Program-made: the position numbers and the translations under genes | Part shown: positions 1 through 7,304 of the stretch, piece by piece | Layout of the letters: each line of letters starts with the position of its first letter | Position numbering within the stretch: the first letter of the stretch is position 1 | Source: a virus | Reading direction: 5' to 3' (one strand) | Virus record (IMG/VR): IMGVR_UViG_3300042507_006812 | Location: 1 to 22,471 of that record | Length of the DNA stretch: 22,471 nucleotides | Notes under the pieces: generated by a model | What the model was told of the DNA's origin: nothing | The model's input: the letters and a program-made list of their open reading frames with translations, nothing else | The model's database searches: none

Positions 1-480
1 TCAGTCGGTTTTTCAAAAGGACAAGAACTCTATCATACGGAAGGAGATACTTGGACCGAAGGAGATAAGACGTGGACAATTAAGGATGGTATTAAACAAA
101 ATGTTACCAAACTTGATAAAGCACGTGAAGCGGTCAATTTCCCGATTTTTTGTCCGTCTTGTAAAAAAACGATGAAACCCCATCTGGATAAAAAGTGGTA
201 TAGCATGTTTAATCACTGCTATAATTGCCATATAGATTTTGAGCACAACCTCCGAATCAAAGGACTTTGGGGCGAATATACCAAAAATATTATCAATACA
301 GACTTGGATGGTATTATAAATGATTTCGAATCTTGGGTAGATGATCAAATACAAGAAAATAATACATCTTATATAACCGAAGCTGGAGATGTTGAAAATT
401 GGGTAGGGTCTAATAAATCGCTACTTCTTAAATCTAAAGAAGAAACCGTTAAATATTTGCAAAGTTTAAAGAAAGACTAA
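1..480 (+). CDS. Zinc-ribbon protein, 5'-truncated
   Basis: The reading frame is open from base 1, so the N-terminus lies outside the window; about 159 codons are visible. The protein has two Cys pairs, CPSC (just before an internal Met at base 172) and CYNC about 22 residues later, a four-Cys arrangement typical of a structural zinc ribbon. The residues before it (WTIKDGIKQNVTKLDKAREA) and the spacer between the pairs resemble a conserved hypothetical protein that I recall from marine T4-like phages, but no function is known to me. The C-terminal third is acidic and helical. An internal start at 172 is possible but would cut off the first Cys pair, so the longer frame is preferred. The stop codon is followed at once by a TATTTATA motif before the next gene. 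Confidence 0.82.
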   Translation, partial: SVGFSKGQELYHTEGDTWTEGDKTWTIKDGIKQNVTKLDKAREAVNFPIFCPSCKKTMKPHLDKKWYSMFNHCYNCHIDFEHNLRIKGLWGEYTKNIINTDLDGIINDFESWVDDQIQENNTSYITEAGDVENWVGSNKSLLLKSKEETVKYLQSLKKD

Positions 481-488
481 TATTTATA
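481..488 (+). promoter_or_regulatory. TATTTATA motif directly after a stop codon
   Basis: The motif starts on the base after the TAA of the zinc-ribbon gene and lies 22 bases upstream of the next ATG (511). Similar sites occur at 2005, 7294, 9123, 18447 and 20734. It is the reverse complement of the T4 late promoter core TATAAATA, so it could be a late-promoter variant, an mRNA processing or translation signal, or simple AT-rich spacer. No experimental support is visible. Confidence 0.35.
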
Positions 489-510
489 ATCATATTTAAA
501 AAACATCTCA

Positions 511-1014
511 ATGGATTTTGACGTAGCAAAATGGAATAAAAAACGATATCTTGAAGAGGCTACCGGTGAGGACCAATTCAATGATGACCCCAATAAAGCT
601 GCTCAAGCCATTGATCAAGCTTTAGAAACAGCTACCCCATTTATACTCCCAGAAGATTTAGCTAAAGCTTTTATTATTGTAGCTCGCACGGGGTATCAAA
701 ATGAGCAATACTCTAAATTTGTTGAAGCTATGGTTTCTGAACTGAAATCTGTACTTCAAGAAATTAAAGTAAAACCTCCAACCAATTCACCCGAGGAAGT
801 AGTTAGAGTTTTACAAGATTACTCAAATAAAAACTACCCTCCTAATTTATATGATATTACTATCACTCCTGGAGCTAATTACGTGTCAATAGGAGGACAG
901 CATAAAGCAATGCTCGATGATCCAAAATTAGAACAATTGACAGGATACCAAATCTTCTCAGATCAAGATGAAGATCGTGGATATATTGTAAGATTTTACG
1001 CCCCTCAAAAATGA
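511..1014 (+). CDS. Putative internal virion protein with two (L)xE processing sites
   Basis: This 167-residue protein has no recognised domain. Its N-terminus, MDFDVAKWNKKRYLEE|A, ends in L14-E15-E16 followed by Ala, which fits the (L/I)-x-E cleavage consensus of the T4 prohead protease. A second site, L82-Q83-E84|IKVKPP, divides it into an N-terminal helical half and a C-terminal half that looks like a small alpha/beta domain. The same LQEIKVK string occurs as a leader in the gene at 12211, and LNEIKVK in that at 12616, so this ORF looks like two leader-plus-cargo units joined in one frame. It overlaps the next gene by four bases (ATGA). Packaging into the head is inferred from the leader only. 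Confidence 0.8.
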   Translation: MDFDVAKWNKKRYLEEATGEDQFNDDPNKAAQAIDQALETATPFILPEDLAKAFIIVARTGYQNEQYSKFVEAMVSELKSVLQEIKVKPPTNSPEEVVRVLQDYSNKNYPPNLYDITITPGANYVSIGGQHKAMLDDPKLEQLTGYQIFSDQDEDRGYIVRFYAPQK

Positions 1015-1997
1015 AAGATCTAGACCAAATAAAGGAATTTTTTTCCAAATCTATAGAAGAAGCTATGGGTGGGGAAATTAACGAGCAGCTTTACATTAAA
1101 ATATCTCCTGAAGATAAAATAAAAGCTTTTCAAATTTTTCAAAATAATGGTTATATTAAAATTGATCCCTCTGATATGGGGCACATCAAAAGATACGCTT
1201 CAAAATTTGGTAGCGATGTATACGCTTCAAATTCTATAGAAGACATTTACGATTTTTATTACGATTTAGCTGCTAAAGGTATTCGAGTTGAAGATGAAAA
1301 CGTAACCGATATAGATTACGATGTACCTCTTAGAGAAGAAGAAATTGAAGCTTTAGATTTTAAACTCCAAGAACTTTTTACCAAATTATCCCCATCTCAA
1401 GAAATAAATGAAGATGCTTTTGAAGATACTTGGATTGAAAATAAAAAAAAAGCTAAAGAATTTATAGAAAAATATCCTAATGACCAAGGCATTAATTACG
1501 TTAAAGCCTACTTGGATATAAATGATTTTGTTGAAGCAAATAGATATTGGACTGATTTTGTTAGGAAAATTATTAATAAGTCTCCTAATAATGAATCTTT
1601 AAAAGAAAAAATCAAAGAAATTCTTTTAGAGAAAAAAAAAAAGAGAGACCGCTGCCTTAAAATAGCTGATCGTAAATTTGATAAACCATCCGCTTACAAG
1701 TCGGGGGCAGTTACAAGATGTAGACAAGGAGAAATTTGGAAAAATCTTAAAGAAGAAACTCTAGAAGAAAAAGAAAAAGAAACTCTCCGTACTTGGTTCA
1801 AACGTAAAGGCGCTCCGGGTAAAACCGGAGGTTGGGTTGATTGCAACTCACCTATCTACAAAGATGGTAAAAAAGTTGGATACAAACCTTGTGGAAGATC
1901 AAAAGGCGAAACCAGATCAAAATATCCATCTTGCAGACCTACTGCAGCCAAGTGTAGCGACCCAGGAAAAGGCAAAAAATGGGGAAAAACAAAATAA
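1011..1997 (+). CDS. Modular putative virion protein with basic Cys-rich C-terminal modules
   Basis: The 328-residue protein starts in an ATGA overlap. A leader ends in I15-E16-E17|A. Residues 30-200 are acidic and helical. After L205-L206-E207 comes a basic module (about 208-245, C215 and C237, with the string SAYKSGAVTRCR), then L246-K247-E248 and L251-E252-E253, then a last basic module (about 258-328) with GKTGGWVDCNSP and KYPSCRPT and Cys at 278, 294, 308 and 315. I recall both C-terminal modules as recurrent in marine phage proteins of unknown function; basic charge and paired Cys suggest nucleic-acid or metal binding. The module borders coincide with predicted prohead-protease sites, which suggests that processing would release them. 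An A11 run at 1632-1642 lies on the first border. Confidence 0.83.
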   Translation: MKDLDQIKEFFSKSIEEAMGGEINEQLYIKISPEDKIKAFQIFQNNGYIKIDPSDMGHIKRYASKFGSDVYASNSIEDIYDFYYDLAAKGIRVEDENVTDIDYDVPLREEEIEALDFKLQELFTKLSPSQEINEDAFEDTWIENKKKAKEFIEKYPNDQGINYVKAYLDINDFVEANRYWTDFVRKIINKSPNNESLKEKIKEILLEKKKKRDRCLKIADRKFDKPSAYKSGAVTRCRQGEIWKNLKEETLEEKEKETLRTWFKRKGAPGKTGGWVDCNSPIYKDGKKVGYKPCGRSKGETRSKYPSCRPTAAKCSDPGKGKKWGKTK

Positions 1998-2004
1998 TTT
2001 TATA

Positions 2005-2012
2005 TATTTATA
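2005..2012 (+). promoter_or_regulatory. TATTTATA motif upstream of the 2016 gene
   Basis: This sits in the 18-base gap after the 1011-1997 gene and ends three bases before the ATG at 2016. It matches the motif found after several other stop codons in the window. The spacing to ATG is much shorter than at 481, 9123, 18447 and 20734, which weakens a promoter reading here. Confidence 0.25.
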
Positions 2013-2015
2013 ACT

Positions 2016-2381
2016 ATGAAACTATCAGCATTTAAGAAAATTATCAAAGAAGCCATTGAAGAAGAAATGGTTGAAGAAGTATTTGAACCCATTGACGAAA
2101 TTGGTCCTATAGTTGTTGTTAAAAAACCTAAGGGTAAAATGACAGCTGAAGATCTTATCCAAGAAATGTCAATATACGATAGTATCGTTAAAGAAGATAT
2201 TCTAGCAGTCCTCCCAGGAAACAGCAAATCAAAGGCTAGAAGCATAGCTAAAGAAGCTGTTAAAAACTATGAAACACAACAGGAAGCTCTTAAGACTCAA
2301 ATGGAAGAATATAGAGCTGCTAAAAAAGCTGTTGATGATAAAAGACAACTAGCTAAAAAAACAATTAGTCAACTACAATAA
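2016..2381 (+). CDS. Small helical putative internal virion protein
   Basis: This 121-residue protein begins MKLSAFKKIIKE|A, with I10-K11-E12 before Ala, an (I/L)-x-E|A site as in T4 capsid-targeting leaders. Further acidic helical residues follow, and the last 60 residues are rich in Lys, Ala and Gln and look like a single long helix or coiled coil. No catalytic motif is seen. The next gene (2400) opens with the closely similar MKLSEFKKLIR, so the two leaders are probably related. The start is the first ATG in frame, shortly after an AT-rich gap; there is no Shine-Dalgarno sequence. A role as a head-internal or scaffold-associated protein is inferred. Confidence 0.75.
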   Translation: MKLSAFKKIIKEAIEEEMVEEVFEPIDEIGPIVVVKKPKGKMTAEDLIQEMSIYDSIVKEDILAVLPGNSKSKARSIAKEAVKNYETQQEALKTQMEEYRAAKKAVDDKRQLAKKTISQLQ

Positions 2382-2399
2382 TTAAACCTCTCTTAACAA

Positions 2400-3767
2400 A
2401 TGAAACTTTCAGAATTTAAAAAACTTATCCGCCAGAGTGTTATGGAGGAAGTGAATGAAGATCAGAATATATCTAATGTTGATTCATATTATGGCTTTCT
2501 TTCAGAAGAACCAATTGACGAAAACGCTCTTGATAGAATAGAACAAGCTATAAAATCAGGAAAAATTAACCCCAAAACTGTAGAAGCCGCTGCCAAAAAA
2601 GCCCAAAGTGGTGATTCCTCAGAATTAGCAGCTCTTATGGTAATTGGTCAAGGTTTTACCAAACTCGAAGAAGCAGAGGAAGAAGAAGAAATAACTGATA
2701 CCGAAGTCGACATCACTGAACCCGCTCCAGAAGCCCCAGATATGGGAGCAGGAGATATGACCTCTTTTGCAAGTGAACCTACATACACCCCAGAAGAAGC
2801 TGAGGTTATGGATAGTCTTGACAACGCATTAAAGCAAGCCCAAGATTTAGGTGACGAAAAATTATCAACTTTAATAGGAAACATTATTACCTACTTTACA
2901 AGACAGCACGTTGTAAAAGAAGGTAGCGCTGGTAGAAAAAAACACTATAAAGGTGCTGTTAAAGACGATAAAGATCAAATTTCAAAACTAAAAAAAGACA
3001 TGAAATTCGATAAAAAGCAATTACAGAAAGAATCACTTGAAATTCTTAAAATGAAAAAACTAGCTGGCCTTTTAAAGGAAGGTGAGTATGCTAAAGCATT
3101 ATTGAGAGAAAATTTAGATTATACTTTTGAAGAATTAAAAGGAAAAACAGTTATCTTAGCTTTAATTGAAGACGGAGATGAAAACAAAGAATTTATTGTA
3201 ATCAACACTCCTGAAGACTATAGAGAATTAGAAAAAACCGTTAAAGAATACGAAGATGAGGGTATCTTAGATGAGTATTATCCTGTATTAAATAAAGGAC
3301 AACGTTTAAGAGAAGAAAAAAATCTAACCCCTCTCCAGCAATATATCTATGATTATGAAATAGAAATAAGTGATAAAGAATTTGTTGATCAAGAATTAGA
3401 AAATATTAAAAAATTAAATACTCCTCAGGATGTATATAATTACTATGCTGTTTATAGAGGTTGGGAACAAGATAAAGATTTCAAAAATGATCTAAAAAAT
3501 ATTTACAGACAAGTAAGTAAAAAATTTATAAAAGAAGAAAACAGTGATGTTTACATGAGCTTTGATAAAGAAAACTGGTTTGATAAAGAAGATAAACCTT
3601 ACGCAGGTGGCTTTGATTTTGATTATGATGAAGAAACATTTGATGATTTTGATTCATTTATATCAAAATACAGTGATAAACAAAGATCATTCAGACCCTC
3701 TGACAAATCTATATTTGATACTTATAAAAACAAGTACAATAACATGATGATGCGTAAAAGAAAATAA
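2400..3767 (+). CDS. Putative two-part precursor protein with an internal targeting/cleavage leader
   Basis: This 455-residue protein starts MKLSEFKKLIRQSVMEE, similar to the gene before it. Residues 1-205 form an acidic first part, including a Glu/Asp/Pro-rich linker and a helical stretch (about 138-175). At 210-238 lies an internal copy of the leader that opens the gene at 3800: KESLEILKMKKLAGLLKE|GE, with L225-K226-E227 before Gly, a good prohead-protease site. Residues 239-455 form a second acidic, aromatic-rich domain of unknown function. The internal leader suggests either fusion of two leader-bearing genes or a precursor cut into two cargo proteins. No enzymatic motif is visible. Confidence 0.8.
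   Translation: MKLSEFKKLIRQSVMEEVNEDQNISNVDSYYGFLSEEPIDENALDRIEQAIKSGKINPKTVEAAAKKAQSGDSSELAALMVIGQGFTKLEEAEEEEEITDTEVDITEPAPEAPDMGAGDMTSFASEPTYTPEEAEVMDSLDNALKQAQDLGDEKLSTLIGNIITYFTRQHVVKEGSAGRKKHYKGAVKDDKDQISKLKKDMKFDKKQLQKESLEILKMKKLAGLLKEGEYAKALLRENLDYTFEELKGKTVILALIEDGDENKEFIVINTPEDYRELEKTVKEYEDEGILDEYYPVLNKGQRLREEKNLTPLQQYIYDYEIEISDKEFVDQELENIKKLNTPQDVYNYYAVYRGWEQDKDFKNDLKNIYRQVSKKFIKEENSDVYMSFDKENWFDKEDKPYAGGFDFDYDEETFDDFDSFISKYSDKQRSFRPSDKSIFDTYKNKYNNMMMRKRK
3027..3113 (+). repeat. Direct repeat copy A (internal KKLAGLL leader)
   Basis: These 87 bases encode residues 210-238 of the 2400-3767 protein and align without gaps to 3803-3889. I count about 10 mismatches in 87 positions. Five of them leave the residue unchanged, so the peptide is nearly conserved. 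It encodes the KMKKLAGLLKE|GEYAKALL leader-like peptide. Confidence 0.88.
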
Positions 3768-3783
3768 AAAAAATTTAAAAATT

Positions 3784-3791
3784 TATAAAAT
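3784..3791 (+). promoter_or_regulatory. Weak T4-late-like TATAAAAT box
   Basis: TATAAAAT lies in the 32-base AT-only stretch before the ATG at 3800 and resembles the T4 late promoter core TATAAATA. Only eight bases separate it from the ATG, and the whole gap is A/T, so a chance match is quite possible. Confidence 0.2.
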
Positions 3792-3799
3792 AAAAAATC

Positions 3800-4333
3800 A
3801 TGAAAGAATCACTCGAAATCCTTAGAATGAAAAAATTAGCTGGCCTTTTAACTGAAGGTGAATATGCTAAAGCATTATTAAAAGAAACTGAACTAGTAAA
3901 TGAAGGTATGAGACCTGAGGATGCTAATGGTTTAGTTAATGCCCTCGAAGCCTATTTAGCAAGACCTGCACTTAAAAGTTTTAGAGGAATACCTGGTATG
4001 CCCATGACAAATGGTAAATTTAGCCCTTTTGATATTGAAGATTTTAAAAGATTTTTACAAAATCCTGGAGGTTCTTTTTCAAAGTCAGCTGAAACCAATA
4101 ATTTTCTTAGCAAGGTCTATAAAGCACTTTCAAGGCCCCCCTTTAGTGAAGATAAAATGATAGATGATATTATAACTCCTCTTATTTCAAAATGGCTTAC
4201 CTATAAAGATCAACGAGGTATGAAAACAGATACCGAAAAATATCAAGTCCAACAATGGAAGGATGAACTTGAAGATTACGCAAGAAATAATCCTGATGAT
4301 TATGTTTTCCAAATCACAGGTAGATATTCATAA
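3800..4333 (+). CDS. Putative internal virion protein with KKLAGLL-type leader
   Basis: This 177-residue protein begins with 29 residues nearly identical to an internal segment of the preceding protein: ESLEILRMKKLAGLLTE|GE. L17-T18-E19 before Gly fits the (L/I)-x-E|G/A prohead-protease consensus. Another candidate is at L27-K28-E29. The remaining 150 residues are a mixed helical domain with several Pro/Gly turns and no motif I recognise. The start is the ATG that opens the repeat. I recall similar leaders on marine phage proteins, but no known function. Head targeting is inferred from the leader. Confidence 0.8.
   Translation: MKESLEILRMKKLAGLLTEGEYAKALLKETELVNEGMRPEDANGLVNALEAYLARPALKSFRGIPGMPMTNGKFSPFDIEDFKRFLQNPGGSFSKSAETNNFLSKVYKALSRPPFSEDKMIDDIITPLISKWLTYKDQRGMKTDTEKYQVQQWKDELEDYARNNPDDYVFQITGRYS
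3803..3889 (+). repeat. Direct repeat copy B (N-terminal KKLAGLL leader)
   Basis: This is the partner of 3027-3113, about 88% identical by hand count, with the two copies 776 bases apart. Here the repeat forms the N-terminus of a separate gene, which supports the idea that it is a leader module. A 14-base piece (aaaaaattagctgg) recurs at the very end of the 10007-12214 gene. Confidence 0.88.
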
Positions 4334-4343
4334 TATATTTTAG

Positions 4344-4351
4344 TATAAATT
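4344..4351 (+). promoter_or_regulatory. T4-late-like TATAAATT box upstream of histone-like gene
   Basis: TATAAATT differs from the T4 late promoter core TATAAATA at the last base and lies 14 bases before the ATG at 4366. It is on the coding strand and in the gap between genes. The surrounding sequence is almost all A/T, so confidence is low. Confidence 0.3.
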
Positions 4352-4365
4352 AAATAATAAAAACT

Positions 4366-4539
4366 ATGACATCACAAGAACTACACGATAAAATGGTAGA
4401 GGTTTTAGAAACCCTAACTATCGAACACCACAAAACAACTAAAGCAGCTCACGGGCGCGCTCGTAAAGCTGCTGGTGAACTCAAAAAATTAATTACCGAA
4501 TATCGTAAAGCATCTACTGCTGAAGATAAAGCGAAATAA
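4366..4539 (+). CDS. Histone-H1-like small DNA-binding protein
   Basis: This short frame encodes 57 residues. It starts MTSQELHDKMVEVLETL, and its core is GRARKAAGELKKLITEYRKA, a Lys/Arg/Ala-rich helix. It resembles the small histone-H1-like (Hc1-like) proteins common in Bacteroidetes, which have the pattern G-x-RARKA-x-ELKKL-x-E-x-RK. Such proteins bind and compact DNA. In a phage it could coat genome DNA in the head or act on the host nucleoid. It has no (L/I)xE leader, unlike its neighbours. The start is preceded by an A-rich leader and possibly a TATAAATT box; six bases separate its stop from the next ATG. It is one of the clues to the host group. Confidence 0.78.
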   Translation: MTSQELHDKMVEVLETLTIEHHKTTKAAHGRARKAAGELKKLITEYRKASTAEDKAK

Positions 4540-4545
4540 AATAAA

Positions 4546-6786
4546 ATGAAACCTTTCAACTTTAATCTTATTGTAGAAAATCATTCTCTTAAAAACCTAC
4601 GAGAGATTAAAGCTGTCTCTGGTACAGATAGAGAATACATTATAAAATCTGTAGATAATAAGCTTCAAGCTTATTTTGATAAACTCGTACCCACTTCAGG
4701 TAACTCCCAGTTTCTTGAAGGTGAAATGCTCAGAGCTATCAATAGAATAATCTACAGAAGTTATAATGATGGTGACTATTTTTATCAAGGGTATGGAGCC
4801 GAAACCGTAGGCCCCGCAATGGCTTTTTTAACTAATCATAGAGAAATTCCTATTGAAATAAGAAGGCAAATTATAGATATTGAAAGAGAAGCTGTAGGAT
4901 CTGTTGATAAAAACTATGAGGATTATCTATATCAAATAGCTGAAATTATATTAGATTATCTTAATAGTAAAAATGGAGAATTTACTCCTTCTACTGCTGA
5001 TTTATTTGATTATGATTCTGAATATGATTCTTCTGAAGAAGACGATGAGGATGATGACCCAGGCTTTGACTATGATGATGAGGATGAAGAAGATGAGGAT
5101 GATATGTACGAATCTATCTCTGAAGCTTTAACTCCAAAACAGGAAAAATATAAAGATTACTATTTAAAATTCCTAAAGGAAAATAAAAAGAACTTTATTA
5201 AACTTTATGGTCCTGTAGCTGAACGTGTAATGTATGGTAGAGCTATAGAAATGGCTAAACTAAAATCAGAAGAAACACTTCAAGAAATCAAACCTGTAGC
5301 AGCTGATGCTTTTCTTTCAGCTAAAGAAGTAATAAAATTGATTGGGAAGCAAGGTGAAGCTTCTATAGGTGATACTTTCACTTATGGTGGGGTTGAAATG
5401 CAAGTTCAACTTACTCCTAATGGCGGTTTAATAGCAGTATCTCAAACAGACCCTAATAAATCTATTCCTATTATATTTGGGGAAGATCCTGAAAAACAAA
5501 AGGTAAGAGAAATGGTTAAAAATGTTTTGAGAAATCCTGAACTAGCTGATAGAAATAGAGATGGAGAACTATCATCTTGGGAAAAAAAAGTAGGGGCTGC
5601 AATTGAAAAGAACACAGCTCAAAATGAAATTAGAGTAGTTTCCCCTTACGAACCTGAAGATGATGATGATGAATTTTACCAAGGAGATTGGGGTTCTTCA
5701 GATCAAGCTATAATGAATCGATCAATCCACCGAAACCTAAATGAACCAACAGAATTTCCAGGTCTAACTCAAACTTTATCAGCTGTAGAAGAAGCAGTTG
5801 ATTTTTATTGGGATGATTGGGAAGAATACCAAACTGAAGAAGGTAGAGAAAACTTAATAAGAGATGCTTTCCAAAGATACATGGGAAGATATTTCCCTGA
5901 CTTTTTTAGAGATATGCAAGCTTTTCTGACCCCTATTGATGAAGATAATACTAATATGATGGAAAATTATACAAATGAAGACCTTGATTTAGGTCACGAA
6001 GACAACGAACCACACATGATTAAAGGCGAACTATATCGTATTGGAAAATACGCTATGGAACTCTATCAAATGGTAGATGAGTTTGAAGGTATGGGTGAAG
6101 TAGACTTCCCTGCATGGTGGCAAGCTATGATTACAGACTCAGCTTCTAAAATGGTCAAAGCAAAACATTACCTTGATTTCGAAACCAAAGAACCCGAAAT
6201 TGATGCTATGGTAGGTGCTATTGATATGTCAGGTGCTCTAGACAATGTAGGTGTAGACGAAGCTCTACCCCCAGGATATTTTAAAAAGAAATACCCTAAA
6301 AAACTTAAAGAAGAATCTCCACTAACCCCAGGTCTAGGAGAAGGAATTGGTGATGCTTTTACTAATCTAAAAAAGATAATTAAAATCATAGTATCTGATG
6401 ATCAATACCTAATTCCACCTGATGTATCAGATAATTTCTTTGATAAACTAGACAAAGCAACTGACTCCAAATCTTTAGAAGACCTTGCAAAAGTTGTAAA
6501 CAAATCAATAGCAGGCAAAGGAAAGCCAGGAACAAACGTTGGCAGTGGAGGCACCGGAGTTACAGAAACTAGGAAACTGAAAGAAGAATCACCTAAAGAT
6601 AAAACTGGTCTTCGCTATGCTCTAGCTACAAATTTAGCTAAAACTGGAAAGCCCCAAACTCAATCCGGAGCTAAACCTGCAAAGTTAACCCCAGGTTTAG
6701 AAAAGAAAAGAGAAGCTAATGTTAAAAAGTTAAAAAAATACATCAAAGAAACCATTATTTCTCAGTCTTTAAAAAATAAAAAATAA
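4546..6786 (+). CDS. Large modular putative virion protein with EF-hand loop and multiple LxE sites
   Basis: The 746-residue protein starts MKPFNFNLIVE|N, with L18-R19-E20|IKAV just after. Residues 159-186 are a Asp/Glu tract. I191-S192-E193|A precedes a helical module (LTPKQEKYKDYYLKFLKENK, then ERVMYGRAIEMAK) of a type I recall from marine phages. L245-Q246-E247|IKP opens another module. Residues 335-346 (DRNRDGELSSWE) fit a canonical EF-hand calcium loop. Near the C-terminus, LKEESP occurs twice (587-592 and 678-683), each followed by a basic or Gly-rich stretch. The candidate processing sites fall between differently composed segments, as expected for a precursor. Its stop overlaps the next start (TAATG). 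No enzyme signature is seen; a structural or packaged role is inferred. Confidence 0.82.
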   Translation: MKPFNFNLIVENHSLKNLREIKAVSGTDREYIIKSVDNKLQAYFDKLVPTSGNSQFLEGEMLRAINRIIYRSYNDGDYFYQGYGAETVGPAMAFLTNHREIPIEIRRQIIDIEREAVGSVDKNYEDYLYQIAEIILDYLNSKNGEFTPSTADLFDYDSEYDSSEEDDEDDDPGFDYDDEDEEDEDDMYESISEALTPKQEKYKDYYLKFLKENKKNFIKLYGPVAERVMYGRAIEMAKLKSEETLQEIKPVAADAFLSAKEVIKLIGKQGEASIGDTFTYGGVEMQVQLTPNGGLIAVSQTDPNKSIPIIFGEDPEKQKVREMVKNVLRNPELADRNRDGELSSWEKKVGAAIEKNTAQNEIRVVSPYEPEDDDDEFYQGDWGSSDQAIMNRSIHRNLNEPTEFPGLTQTLSAVEEAVDFYWDDWEEYQTEEGRENLIRDAFQRYMGRYFPDFFRDMQAFLTPIDEDNTNMMENYTNEDLDLGHEDNEPHMIKGELYRIGKYAMELYQMVDEFEGMGEVDFPAWWQAMITDSASKMVKAKHYLDFETKEPEIDAMVGAIDMSGALDNVGVDEALPPGYFKKKYPKKLKEESPLTPGLGEGIGDAFTNLKKIIKIIVSDDQYLIPPDVSDNFFDKLDKATDSKSLEDLAKVVNKSIAGKGKPGTNVGSGGTGVTETRKLKEESPKDKTGLRYALATNLAKTGKPQTQSGAKPAKLTPGLEKKREANVKKLKKYIKETIISQSLKNKK

Positions 6787-7292
6787 TGACCTCTAGCGAA
6801 TTAAGAGATAAAATTCAAGGTGCTGTACGTAAGGTTTACGGTGTTCGTAAACCTGGTATGGGTGGGGAGGAAACTTTTTCAGACGAATTAACTAAATTTC
6901 CTGAGTTAAGTAAAGTTCTAAGAGAACTATTAACGGATGATTATAAAGTTTTTGTTGAGAGTATTGATTGGGTAGCCCCTAAACCTACTACTTTTAGAAT
7001 TAACCTTAAAAACGGTCAAAATTTTTATTTAATATATACTTTAAGAAGTTGGATAGCTCAAATTGAAGGTAAAAAATATTATCTTCTTAATTTAAATGAA
7101 AAAGAAAATGCAACTAATGCTATATCTCGTGTTTTGAGATATGGTCCTAAAGCAACAGAAGAAATACCTTCTGAACCTTCTGATTCTTCATCTAAACCTA
7201 AACCTTCAAGTTCATCTTCTCCATCCCCAACTCCTCCTCCAACTCCATCTCCTACCGCTCCTGAAACCCCAACGACTCCAGAAGAGGCTTAA
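6786..7292 (+). CDS. Hypothetical protein with Pro/Ser/Thr-rich C-terminal tail
   Basis: This 168-residue protein starts in a TAATG overlap with the gene before it, which suggests translational coupling. Residues 1-125 look like a compact alpha/beta domain with a central strand-rich section. From about residue 128 the protein becomes a low-complexity tail of Ser, Pro and Thr ending in PETPTTPEEA, which is likely disordered and a flexible tether. The leader lacks a clear (L/I)xE site, so it may not be processed like its neighbours. I do not recognise the family. Confidence 0.75.
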   Translation: MTSSELRDKIQGAVRKVYGVRKPGMGGEETFSDELTKFPELSKVLRELLTDDYKVFVESIDWVAPKPTTFRINLKNGQNFYLIYTLRSWIAQIEGKKYYLLNLNEKENATNAISRVLRYGPKATEEIPSEPSDSSSKPKPSSSSSPSPTPPPTPSPTAPETPTTPEEA

Positions 7293-7293
7293 A

Positions 7294-7300
7294 TATTTAT
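7294..7300 (+). promoter_or_regulatory. TATTTAT motif just after a stop codon
   Basis: It begins one base after the TAA that ends at 7292 and ends four bases before the ATG at 7305. It belongs to the set of post-stop TATTTAT motifs at 481, 9123, 18447 and 20734, but has shorter spacing to the start. Confidence 0.28.
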
Positions 7301-7304
7301 TACC

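Noticed and set aside
13-354. Antisense open frame of about 113 codons opposite the zinc-ribbon gene
   Set aside because: The opposite strand encodes a conserved-looking Cys-pair protein, all other genes are on +, and the antisense product has no motif.
3562-3747. Alternative + frame inside the 2400-3767 gene
   Set aside because: Its product is low-complexity Leu/Ile/Lys, as expected from frame-shifted AT-rich coding sequence, and the main frame is continuous.
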